From: Mugil cephalus
Taxonomy: Eukaryota > Chordata > Actinopteri > Mugiliformes > Mugilidae
Assembly (NCBI RefSeq): GCF_022458985.1
Contig: NC_061773.1
Coordinates: 124,001 to 188,000 of the forward strand
Direction of reading: 5' to 3'
Length of the DNA: 64,000 nt
This document shows, piece by piece, positions 20,313-31,031 of the stretch. The notes under the pieces were generated by a model that was not told where the DNA came from, did not search any database, and saw only the letters and a program-made list of their open reading frames with translations. Every line of letters begins with the position of its first letter. The first letter of the stretch is position 1. The position numbers and the translations under genes were made by a program.

Positions 20313-23300
20313 TCAAATGCTCTCCTCAGTCTTCCAGCCACTGGAGTTCTTCCCGAATTTGTATACAAGCCTCCGGCCATCAACTCGCTCCAAGATCTCC
20401 CTTTTATAGTAATACCTGCAGGTTGAGAAGGATTACAGTCTCTGTTTAGTCTACTATCTATGACTAGTAGATACACACAGTGCATGTAGTCTTGTTCAAC
20501 ACTTGCTGTATTCACTGATTTAAGGCACTGGCAAGGGAATGAATGTCAAAGGCGGCCTCCTGTTTGCTTTATAATATCCTTACTTGTCATTGGACAAGGC
20601 CTACATTATCAATTTTACAAGTCAGGCTATTTGTCATGGAGAGTACTGAGACTATAAAACAATTGTATTTGTAGCCCCGGAAGACTTTTGTAAACTGAAC
20701 TAGCTAGCTCGTAACATATCTATGACATTACCAGAAATGTGTTGTTTTTAGGTTTCAAATTTAGCACACAAAGAGCCAGCAAGTTTGGGGTGTGTGACAC
20801 AGAGTCATTATCTGATCTTGATGTTTGTGCAACATTTTATTTATGTAACAAAGTCAACACAAATCTCAGTTACAGCTGGTATTTGAAGTACATATAAACT
20901 ACCACATAAAATATTTGGGCAGATACTGTGGAAAGCTTGTGCAATTTTTACAATTTCACAATTTTCAAACTCTTCTGCAGCTGCACAGACTTACCTCATG
21001 GCACGGCTGAGTTTCTCATAAGTCATACTGCTGTTCTTTTTCTTCTGGCCCCACATCTGAGCCACAGCCTCAGACTTGAGGAACTTAAAGACACCCTCAC
21101 GTCGGTCTTCCCACTTCATCAGGCCCTGATTCCTCTCTGGGTGGATCAAAATGTCCCTGATGAACTCCCACAGGTGAGTGCCACGAGGTACTGTGGACAG
21201 TGTGGCATAATAAGATAAATGTGTGTTTTCATGTGCATCGGTGTATTTGCATGGGCATGCAAGGCAAACAGACATACATGTGTGGCCTGATAAAAATGCA
21301 AAATGGATACAAAGTAGAATCTGTAAAACAGCTCGGGTACAGGTGTTTAATGAACAATGTTTTACATGTTAGCTAATACTGTATGTCACACCTCACCATG
21401 TTTATTTTTCTTTAGGTTATCATACATGCTGCCATGCTCTCTGCTGACTTTGGGAGGTCGTCCCCGTGGTCTTTTCAGTCGAGACTCCCCTTTCTCTGCT
21501 TTGACTGTGGGATAAATTAAAGGATTATCTTGTGCTTTTAAAGGGTAGATACTAGTACTAAATACTTGGAGCAACTCTGGGTCATGTGTCAGTGTACTAA
21601 AGATCGAACTGCTAAACCTCTGGTTAATGGATAATCCGCCACAGCTGCTTTTACTAAAACTCTGCAAGGAAGACTTAATCCAAAGAATCTTACAAAAATG
21701 TGTTTTTAGGCTTACTTGAGGTCAGAGAGTAGGAGAACTCTGGATCTGATTCACTACTTCGAGACTCGGGTGAACCAATGCTTCCAAAGCCAAACATTTG
21801 ACCTTAACACAAGAAAATATGTTTCCAATATATATAATTCTTGGAAAACTACAGCAGTATTACATGTTAAATGTGAGAAATGTCAGGATGAAATACTCAC
21901 TGTTGGAGGAGCTGTACTCACTGTCAGACTGATTATCTGACAAGTGCTCAGGCTCTCTTAAAGGTGGCATAGGCTCCGTTGCCAGACTTATCAGATCATA
22001 GTCATCCTGGTAGTCAAACTCTTTCTTGCTTACAGCTTCCTCAGCTGTAGATAGTAAGCAGTATTTATTAGCTTATTGTTTTTCACCCAGTTTTTATAGT
22101 ATGTAAAATATCTATACAATATGTACCCTGGCCAATTCTAATGGTACTCAGCAAAGGGAAGTTTAAGTTGTCCAAAAAGTTGTCCAAGAGTTGACAAGTC
22201 TCACTCAGCTCTGGTCCTGATAGGCTCTGCAGCTCTGCAAAAAAGGATTTAAAAAAAGGCAAAAGGAGATGAAATTGAAATCTTTTGCCATAAACGTCAT
22301 TCATCTGAAAGCACTGAAATATTTTCCAGACATGTTATTTCCACTTTTGGACCAGAACAAAATGTGAATATATTTCACTGTTGAAATTCTATAAATCATT
22401 CCTAAATGACAGATGTAGTTTACCATATTTAGTCTTTTGTTCTTGCAGACTCTGGTAGAGGTCTGAGCCAAGTTGTGGGCCAAAGACCGTAATGATCTGG
22501 TCCCGGTTCATCTGGCAGAGAGCAGGTCCATCTATGGCACAATAGTCCAGACTCAGGGTGCTTGCATCGAACTTGGTGCTTTCTACGTGGTCACTGATCC
22601 ACTCCAGAACATGATCTGCTGTCCAGTAGTGAGGGCTGATCTGCCGGTACCACATTTGCCTGGTGTGGATTCTAGCAGGACTAACACTTGCTGTGGCAGA
22701 AGCTAATGGGGTTTCAAATATAGAAACAAATATTCTTTATATTATGACTTTATCTTTTTATTTCTCTGTTCTCTAGTTGCACTGATCAACAGAAACTTCA
22801 TCTTCCTTCATGCATCTGATTAACTTCAATTGATTTACTGTTACGTTTCCAAATCACACAAGACAAATTGGGTAACAATTGTAATGCAGTAAATCTGTTC
22901 AGCTGCCTTTAATGTGGACAGATGCCTTTCTGAAGCACCATGCAATCTGGCTTTTTGTTTCTAAGGTCAGTCAAACAAAGCAAACAGAGTCATTTCAACT
23001 GTGATGTGACATCATTCTTCTGTTTGAGGATTGTGCTGAGTTAAACATTGACTACCTAGTAAATATTTGATCCAGCAGTGTCTAAATGAGGTCAAAGTAA
23101 AGGTGAGCAAGCTAATACTCCGTTGGCTGAAGTTTGAAAATAAAGGATCATGTTTACTGTGAGATTAGTCTTCAGCTAAAACAACCACGGAACTCAAACT
23201 TGTATATAATGTTTAACAAAGGTTTCAGAGTCCATGGTCTAAACCTTTATTGTTTCTATTGTGTCACGCAGGACACACATTTCACAAAAGTTTAAAACAG

Positions 23301-23487
23301 TGGCAGAAACGTCACAGCAACAGATGATGATCCACTTACCATTTATGTTGTATGCTGCATTACTGATCTGAAGGGTATTGATGCTGGGCAGCACAGTGGG
23401 CTGCTGCAGCAGGTCATCTGGCAAGCTGGTCTGATACATGGTGAGGTTGGCATGAGTTAGGACACTACTTAGGCACGACGAGGACAT
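20313..23487 (-). CDS. elf3: ETS transcription factor Elf3 (ESE-1), eight coding exons
   Basis: Nuclear, epithelium-type ETS factor that binds GGAA sites. Coding exons on the minus strand: 23487-23340, 22702-22424, 22234-22127, 22044-21901, 21802-21716, 21504-21397, 21190-20995, 20415-20313. All borders are GT-AG, all phases agree, and the total is 1173 nt (390 codons plus stop), close to mammalian ELF3 (about 370). Exon 2 carries the Pointed/SAM domain ([20 protein letters not shown], then [19 protein letters not shown]). Exons 4-5 are acidic and Ser-rich. Exon 6 has the AT-hook [15 protein letters not shown], which separates ELF3 from EHF and ELF5. Exons 7-8 form the ETS domain, with [46 protein letters not shown] then [20 protein letters not shown]. 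The start ATG at 23487 is the first in its exon, which begins at 23494. No damage seen; gene probably functional. Confidence 0.95.
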
Positions 23488-23626
23488 GTAGACACTAAGA
23501 AATATACAAGATACTTGATTACACACTCAAACACACAAATAGAAATAAAGAAAAGTGCCACATATTTAAAATGTTTATCACTTACATGACCAGAATTAGA
23601 TTTCAGTTAAATTACAATTTGTTTAC

Positions 23627-23770
23627 CTGATACAGTGCAATATGACGTCAAGAATGATGCTCCAAGACAATCCACAGTGTGAGTGTGTGTTGTATAATTT
23701 CCACTGTTCCAAGTATTTCTGCCCTTCTCTGCCTGTCTTCGCCGTCTCTGAAGAAAAGATGCACCTGCTG
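23627..23770 (-). other. elf3: Predicted non-coding first exon of elf3
   Basis: A GT donor (CAG|GTAAAC) ends a likely exon at 23627, and the coding exon acceptor is at 23495-23496. A TATA box at 23793-23799 would place the start near 23765. The exon has no ATG in a useful frame, so it would be 5' untranslated. A second donor (GTAAGTG) near 23585 is an alternative. Confidence 0.6.
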
Positions 23771-23792
23771 TTGCATTTAACTACATGTGGAG

Positions 23793-23799
23793 TTTTATA
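23793..23799 (-). promoter_or_regulatory. elf3: TATA box of elf3
   Basis: TATAAAA on the minus strand (context AGCTATAAAACTCC), about 30 bases before the inferred transcription start and about 310 bases before the ATG. Upstream, at 23872-23893, is a GGA repeat (CCTCCTCCTCCTCCTCCTC on plus), which offers several GGA(A)-like sites. Confidence 0.6.
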
Positions 23800-23899
23800 G
23801 CTCTGTAAAGGAGTGGTAGACAGACTCAGGTGAATTCAGGGGAATTCCACCTTAACCTGGCCACACCTCCATCCCTCCTCCTCCTCCTCCTCAGTTTTC

Positions 23900-25245
23900 T
23901 TGAGAACTTGATCAACAAAACAAACCTGTTCTGCTTTTCTTGTATGCTTCACTCTTGTCTCTTTCACAATATCAGTTGGCACTCAACTGTATTATAGATT
24001 AGCTTGTTTTTAGTTTTACAATTTGATTTTTATTCAGTTTTACTTAGGTTTGCTTTGACTTTTAGATCTCTTTAATTCAAGTGTAGATAGCAGTGCTGTA
24101 AAGTAAAAATGTTAACCCAGCTTCATACAAAATATCAGTTGTAATTTATTGCAGGGAAGAATACATGACACTGTACCTTATAGTAGACAATACGTTTACA
24201 GATGGTCACAGTTTTAAAAAACTGATGCCTGTTGAGTTTGTGTATGTCACTGAGACTTAGAAGATTCTATACACAGATATTACTTGTAATGCATTATAAA
24301 TATATTTGTAATAATCGCAATCCACCATTTCATCTTTATATTCTCTCTGTTTATTGAATGAGGTCAGCTACTGGGGAATTTGTTAAATATCTGCTCAGAG
24401 ATTGTAGGTTAATCACTTGAGTCTATCTTTAATGCCGCATATACTAAGGATGTCTCCGGCAGGCAATATAATAATTATATAAGAATTTTATTTGAAATGT
24501 ACCAGTTGCTGTCATCCAAAAGGAGATACAGAGTCCCCAAAACTACATTAAACAGGCTGAAGAACTATTTTCCCTCAGTCTGTCAATATGTTGAATCAGT
24601 CAGTTTCTTAAGGGTGTCGTGACACCACGGTATTGAATCATTGTCAGTGCGGGGACATGGAAGCACTGCAGCCACTTTAATATTTATATACCATGGCACA
24701 TGGCTGAGGTTATATTTTATGCATTGTCTGATATGTGTTTACTGCTGTACATTTGACCCTGAGACTGTGACTTGTAGTTTCTAATTAACTTTATCTCAAA
24801 ATGTCAGTCTCTGTGCCAAGTTTGGTTGGAAAGGCCAAAACAAACCATACCGGCTCAACATCTATCAATGCAATGTGTTGGTTAGATAACAGTCAGGCTG
24901 CCTTCACTCAATTGAGGTCACCCAGCAGTGCCAACAACACAACTGAAGCCAACTTGACTGTTGACTTTAGAGGTGTAGCTCTATATTTTACTTGGCAGCT
25001 TACATCTAACTGCATATCAAGTAAGTGAGTAAGCTGAAGTTAGTGAAAGATGGTAGCAAAAACATGCATGATCTACTCAGAAGGCATTGTTTTTGAAAGT
25101 GCAAGTATTACCGTAACACTAGAAGGACAAATTCTATGGTTGATATTAGTATTTAAATATTTTGAAATATATACTGGTGCACTGCATGGAGTCATGATAC
25201 AGGTATTTATCTTTCCATTTTAATGTTACCATATTAAACATGACT
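23900..25245. other. Intergenic sequence upstream of elf3, nothing recognised
   Basis: AT-rich DNA without supported genes. A 75-codon frame at 24801 has no known domain and no splice context. Confidence 0.55.
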
Positions 25246-25249
25246 AACC

Positions 25250-25870
25250 TGTCATTCGTAACTATGCACCACAGACTTTTAACCTTGTTGTAAGCAGACC
25301 ACACCTAAAGAATCTACTCTTAGTAAAGCTTACTATAAAACTATATCCAGCCTCCCCTTTATTTCCTATACCTTGGCTTTAGGAAATAAAGCACCTTGCA
25401 CTACAGTTGTATTTGACTCAGAGTTATCATTTATCACTTCACCTTCCCCTCACCGATTCAGTATTGTCAAATTTAGGAATATGGTGTGACACTGAAAAAC
25501 TAGTTCATGCATTTCTTATGTCCAGGTTGGACCACTGTAATTCCTTATTATAAACATGTCCAAATAAATCTCTAAAATATAATTTCATTTCTCCTTATAT
25601 ATGAGCGTATACTACTATGATCAAACCTGATCTTATCTTGAAGACTTCATAGTCCTTTATTACTCCAATAGAATTCTTAGATCTCAACACATAGGCTTAC
25701 TTATGGTTTCTAGAGTCTCTAAAAGTAGTGGTAGTAGTGGGAGGCAGAGCCTGCACATTTTGGCTCCTCTCCTAAGGGAAACAGCTCACAATCTGAGAGA
25801 CATCCTAGTCTGCTGGGGGTAAAGTCATGCTTCATCTTATGCACTCAGCACCTCTCTTCCCCCTCCATGC
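25250..25870 (+). pseudogene. Heavily decayed L2-like LINE remnant
   Basis: Plus-strand sequence retains the order of the L2 C-terminal region: GACACTGAAAAACTAGTTCA (DTEKLVHAF), then TGTCCAGGTTGGACCACTGT (SRLDHCN), CAAATAAATCTCTAAAA (NKSLK), then TTACTCCAATAGAATTCTTA (YSNRILRS) and GTTTCTAGAGTCTCTAAAAG (VSRVSKS), ending with TGGCTCCTCTCCTAAGG. Many indels; no open frame. It parallels 11850-12290 in the better-preserved copy. Confidence 0.75.
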
Positions 25871-26405
25871 TTTTAGTGTAAATATTACATGTAATTAACT
25901 GTGTTTCTAACATGGTTATTTGAACGTATCATGAGTGATTGGATAGCAATATACCACCTGAAGATGCATGCCTTCACACCAGGTATCCAACAACATTTTT
26001 GCATTTTTCATGTAAATTAACAACATAATTGTGGGGCACAGTGGATGATTGACAGCTACCACTAATACTTACACTGTATCAGAACCACATTCAGCACTGT
26101 TAGTTGTGTGTGCTTCTCAACATTGGTGGTCAGGATGGATTGATATTCAAGGCCTGATTCTATTTATCTTTTACACATCGCTTAGTTGCAGTACACCAAG
26201 AAGAAATAGGGTGGGTTTTGGTTTGCTGGTAATTCAAGTCATCTTTTCAGACCTAGACTACCCTCTAGTGGCCAATGCTACAGTGGCCTATACAAAATCC
26301 TGCATTTGGTGGCATATTCTCACATTAACTCTTATCTTGTAAGGAAGGTGCATATGACCTTTACAATAATCTCATCTTCATGGGTCTTATGTGTAATTAG
26401 TAGAA
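25871..26405. other. Non-coding, nothing recognised
   Basis: A 97-codon frame at 26049 has no domain I recognise. No repeat boundary seen. Confidence 0.5.
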
Positions 26406-26410
26406 TAGTA

Positions 26411-26660
26411 TTAAGCAGAATAAGCAAAACCATAAATTCTCACAGTGAACAATATTACATACACTTACTAACATACACACATACATCAGTAGTTTTCAGC
26501 TGTGTACAGTAAACATCTCAGTTTTCCGTGTAGTAGTCAGTTTTAAGCAGAATAAGCACCACTCAAATTCTCACAGTGAACCACAATATTCTATATTCTT
26601 ATTAAGAGTAGGATATGGTTGTTATTGCCCTCAATTTTACTGTGAGAATTTGAGTGGTGG
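26411..26660. repeat. Direct and inverted repeat cluster with a 21 bp hairpin
   Basis: A unit TTAAGCAGAATAAGCA followed by AAATTCTCACAGTGAAC occurs at 26411-26450 and again at 26543-26582. The 21 bp from 26557 to 26577 (CACCACTCAAATTCTCACAG plus T) recur as a perfect reverse complement at 26639-26659, with 61 bp between. This could be a small foldback element. No coding content. Confidence 0.7.
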
Positions 26661-26875
26661 AATAAGCACCAGGTTCCTGACAGTGCTGCAGCTGCTGCTG
26701 TTGTACTCAAACCTCTTTACAGTCACAGATACATTTACCCTTTCGCTCACACAAGGGCATGCACTGGGAGCAACTGGAGGTTCAGTGTCTTGCTAAAGGA
26801 CACTTCAGCATGCGACACTTTCCGGGGATCGAACCTCTAACCATTCTGACTACTTAGCCACAGTCACCCTGTCAT
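26661..26875 (-). repeat. tRNA-derived SINE (antisense)
   Basis: In reverse complement the right side reads GACTGTGGCTAAGTAGTCAG (A-box-like) and then GGTTAGAGGTTCGATCCCCG (B box GGTTCGATCC). It is followed by AGACACTGAACCTCCAGTTG and CTCCCAGTGCA, a body found in many fish SINEs. The copy at 61.8 kb shares GTTGCTCCCAGTGCA. The promoter boxes are internal pol III signals; the copy is degraded. Confidence 0.75.
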
Positions 26876-27820
26876 CACCCACAAGCACCAAATCAACATC
26901 ACAATCATGTTCTGCCCCTTCAGGTCAACCTAATTCGCCGATATTAGCGGCAAATGATGCAAAACATCGACCAATATTGCAATCTGCAATCTGATTGGCC
27001 ACACCGTGTAACCACCCAATTGTCATTGGGTCTTGGTCATGTCACTCAGTGTGCTGGTTGCAACCCGTTGTATGATCAAATGGAAACAAAAGTGAAACCT
27101 GAGGCCTGTATCACGAAGCAGGATTTCGGACGAGGCGAGGTAACTTCAGGGCAGGACCAGCTCTTGGAGCGCCGCCAGGCACCCTTGGCCTCGAGGGGGG
27201 GGGGGGGAAATAAAGACGATAAAAATAAAAATATTTTTCTATGGAATTTATCATGGTTTGGAATACATTCAGAGATACCAGACTTTGGAGTTTGAGCTCC
27301 GATTTGCAAAATGCTCAATGTATTCAGAGCAGAAAGTCTAAAAGCTTTCTTCCCCATTCCCCATCTGTTCTGACCTTAGGAACAGTAAAATGATAAAAGT
27401 CCTGGGAGCGAAGACTGTAGGCCCTATTATTCAAGATTAGAACTGATGATAAATAAGAATGAGTCATCTGAAGAATAGCCTTATAAATCAACTCGTAACC
27501 AATGGCCGAACCGGCGCATATATAAAGATGGTCAATTTACCTTACTGTATAAGACACAATGATGAGTTAGATGTAACCCCTTTAACACATTGGGCTACAT
27601 TAATAAATTAGAAAAGAAACAGAAAGGAAATTAATGTTTTATTAACTGTGTAGTTTAATAAGAAAACTGTATGTGGGTCAGACGTATAAGGATTTTAAAA
27701 GTGAAAAAAAATCTAAATCAGCTGCTATTAATAATAATAAAAGAACAACAGTACAACATCAAATCAACGTCTAAAAACCTACAGCTACTGAATTGATTAA
27801 CATGTCCCGTCTTTCTAACA
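26876..27820. other. Non-coding; G tract at 27195-27207
   Basis: A 13-base G run splits a short GC-rich patch. The CTGTATCACGAAGCAGGATT stretch at 27106-27125 resembles a common fish repeat but I could not define it. No gene supported; the two ~100-codon frames here have no known domain. Confidence 0.45.
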
Positions 27821-27823
27821 GAG

Positions 27824-28444
27824 GACATGTCCTGGGTAACAGAATACCTTTGTTATCCAGGAAGGACATATCGTTACCCAGAAGGACAAAACAACTATTT
27901 TTCCTTTATAATCGGGCACTAACTGGGTCTACTGTGTAAAAACATTAGGTCAATCGTCAACACATCAATGTCATATTTCACATGAAATAGGTCATTTTAG
28001 AATTTAAAAAATTATAAATGTGTTATTAGCGTTATCCAGAAAGACACATCATGGTGATACATCACGTACCACTGAGTGAAAAGGTCAAAATATCAACATT
28101 TTAAGAGAGATTTACTGACATTGTTATCTCTTTTGGGGGTACTTCAGAATCTGTTGGCTGATACAACACCCTGTAACATGGCTGTCCAAATCCAATTATG
28201 GTCATATAGCCACTTTATGTGTGATACACAGGAAGGACATTTGAGAATCCAAAAATGGGGACAAAAGTATTTCTTGAATAAAAATGTAAATGAGCTTAGT
28301 GTTGTTACTATATTTGTAGGTGTCATTACAACCACCAACATAATTATGCCCCAGTGTATCATTAATGCCTTTATTAAGATTTTTGACATTTTTAGCATAA
28401 TTTTGTACTTGGATCTTTAGCCCGGACGTTATCCAGGAAGGACA
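27824..28444. repeat. Recurring GTTATCCAGGAAGGACA motif
   Basis: Variants of the 17-mer occur at 27852-27868, 27873-27888, 28031-28046, 28228-28240 (partial) and 28428-28444, all in the same direction. One copy in reverse lies at 27824-27840. They are irregularly spaced in AT-rich DNA. Could be an ancient dispersed unit or sub-terminal repeats of a DNA transposon; no transposase is nearby. Confidence 0.6.
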
Positions 28445-30429
28445 GTTTTGTACTTTTGAGCTAAATAGGTCCTTAAATTTTCAGTTCTTACAGTAAATAC
28501 TCATTTGAGCAAGTAAAGTGGGGAGAATTGAGTAACAACTTGTACTTTTTAAAATTTTTTATTTATTTTTACTATTAAAAATATGCCTCGGACACCAGAA
28601 TTGCCATGTCTCGTCTTTGACCCATGTATGGTTTCATCCAGTATCAGTGTTTCCCATGTTTTTATGTCCCCTGAATGCATCAGATCAGATCAGCCAATTA
28701 GAAAACTGAAAACAGTTTAGCCCCGCCCACCGGTGTGAGTGCGTGTCAATCGAGGGAGGAAGAAAAACGAGATGAATTCAGTGAAACGGAGTCTACTGAA
28801 GGCAAACGAATAATCAGTGAGTGTTTGCTAAAAAAAAAGCCGATTAGCCGTTACACGATTTTCTCATATATTCATGCTCCTTGGAACAAATTTCAAACTG
28901 ATGTATTTCAATTGGAAGTTATTTCGTGCTATGAAGACGACTGTCAATGAGACATTGCGCAACGAAGGAGTTTGATTTTATTTCATTTTTGAACCTTAAT
29001 TACAATAACTGTGTTTTATTCACCATATCCCTCGATATTTCACGATCGTCTTATAGTTACAGTCACACGTTATAGTTACAGTCACAAAATCAGCATATAT
29101 GTATTTGAGGAAAAAAAGATAGAAAGTGACTGATTTTCAATGTAAAAGTGATTGGAGGCCACAGACCACACAAATGCAGAAGCGGAACATAGAGCTTAGT
29201 AGAGTAGATAAATATTCTGGAAATGTTCTTCCCAATTCATAAACAATCATCTCCTATAATTAGGATTGGATCATCAGTGTAATGTAATGACTGACATCAT
29301 TGCCACAGTAAATAAAAACACAGCCTGTCTGGAATGTATGGCTGCATAATTTGGTTGTGCATCTGTTTGATCAAATAAAATAATTGTGAACAAGGAAAAT
29401 GTGTGACCTTCATTGCCTTCATGCTGACCCTGAGCCAGTGGCTAAGAGACATTTTTTCTTTCTGCTGTGGTACAAATCAAGACAAAATGCCACCCGATTT
29501 GACTGTTGTCATGCCATTGGAAGGGCGTAATCCTGATACAGTTAGCCCTTATATTCTTGATCATCAAAGATAATCCTTTAAAACAGGGGGAGGGGTTAAA
29601 GAGTTTTTTAACAGTCATATTATGTAAATAGGAAAATATGATCTGTGAAACATGAATTGGTTTATAGGGCAAATGAGCTCTGAAGTGGTCCTAATTTATA
29701 AATATGACTGTTTATAAGACAAAAATTAATATCTTGAATAAATTTGTTGACTAAATATCCCCTAAAATATGTTTGACTGATTTCATCCAGCTTGGCCCAG
29801 AAAGAGGTCTTTGGATGTACACCTGAGACAGCCATGGCTGAGAGCCAGATGAAAATTAAACTTTGTCGTAGGACAACAGTGGTGACATCGTTTGAAAGGT
29901 CTTGACCTGGGGAGTAACATATGTCAGTATGAGAGTTGTGGGCGGGTCCTGCTCCTCAAGTGTGCCCTTTGAACCTTGTATCTGAGACATATTTGAAAGC
30001 TTACTGTCCAACAACAAAACATGCTACAGACACAGGGTAAATGGTTTTGGAAAAGTATTGACCTCTGTTATAATACCTGATGGCAAACTAATACGTGGCG
30101 CTATTGACTAGTGTTGAAACCTTGAAAAAAACCCGATTTCACCTTCTTAACAATGACAAAGATGAAATCTGATCAAACAGTTGTGCTCCCCAGGCCCTAA
30201 AGCCCATGCAAAGTTTCCTAAGATCACAGTCACAATTTTACATAATAGAGAGAATACATCAGAAGTACAAAATGTATGGCGAGGCAAGCTGTTGTGTATT
30301 ATGACGCGGAAAAAAATGTAGTTCCTGAATTCTTCTTCAGTGTTAGGGTTAGGATGCCGATATTACGGATCAGAAAACATATATCCACGCATTTTTCAAA
30401 CAGAAAGGTGTATTCCCAACCTATATGCC

Positions 30430-30437
<8 letters not shown>
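28445..30437. other. Non-coding, nothing recognised
   Basis: About 2 kb of AT-rich DNA. A small patch at 28700-28750 (AGCCCCGCCCACCGG) is GC-rich. Short frames (71-76 codons) show no domain. Confidence 0.5.
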
Positions 30438-30487
<50 letters not shown>

Positions 30488-30500
30488 CAATATGTATATA

Positions 30501-30573
<73 letters not shown>
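30438..30573. repeat. Compound (GT)n-(TA)n microsatellite
   Basis: (TG)24 or so at 30438-30485, then a short spacer and about 70 bp of TA dinucleotides to 30573. The long 'open frames' across it on both strands are artefacts of the repeat. Confidence 0.97.
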
Positions 30574-30575
<2 letters not shown>

Positions 30576-31030
30576 TACCTGGTGTGTAAATTATCTGTAT
30601 GTGCAAGAAAAAACTAAAGAATTTCATTTCAGCAATGCAACATTTTTTATGTATCATTAGGGTGATAACAGAACAGTGCACATTTTAAGAGACACTTATG
30701 TCATTCAACACGTTTGAAAGTAAGCCAAACAGAAACAATGTGGCCCGCCTCTCACTGGTGGGTCAATCACCAAGCTGTGTCTGCTCTGCATCTGTCACAT
30801 GTACTCATTCACACAATCACACACACAGGGGTGGGGTCCATGTCCTTCACAGTCAGTCAGACAGCATCATCTGGGGAAAAAAAAAGATTTGGGAAGAAAA
30901 AGGTGAAGTCTAGAATTAACAGGCATACGGTAAACAATAATCCCAGGAAACTACCAAATTTGTGATATTGTCTTCATCTTAACTGCTGTCTGGAGTGCTG
31001 AGAGCACTTTGATCCTCCTCCTCCTCCTCT
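30574..31030. other. Non-coding, downstream of the KDZ element
   Basis: Probably the 3' flank of the KDZ transposon gene. A short GGA/TCC repeat is at 31012-31028. Terminal repeats not found. Confidence 0.4.
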
Positions 31031-31031
31031 A

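Noticed and set aside
20186-20515. 109-codon minus-strand frame as a separate gene
   Set aside because: Overlaps the last elf3 exon in another frame; the exon with [20 protein letters not shown] is the real coding frame.
20928-23526. ehf or elf5 instead of elf3
   Set aside because: The AT-hook exon ([15 protein letters not shown]) before the ETS domain is present in ELF3 and absent from EHF and ELF5.
30276-30681. Open frames of 86-113 codons rich in Tyr-Ile or Cys-Val
   Set aside because: Translations of (TA)n and (GT)n microsatellites.
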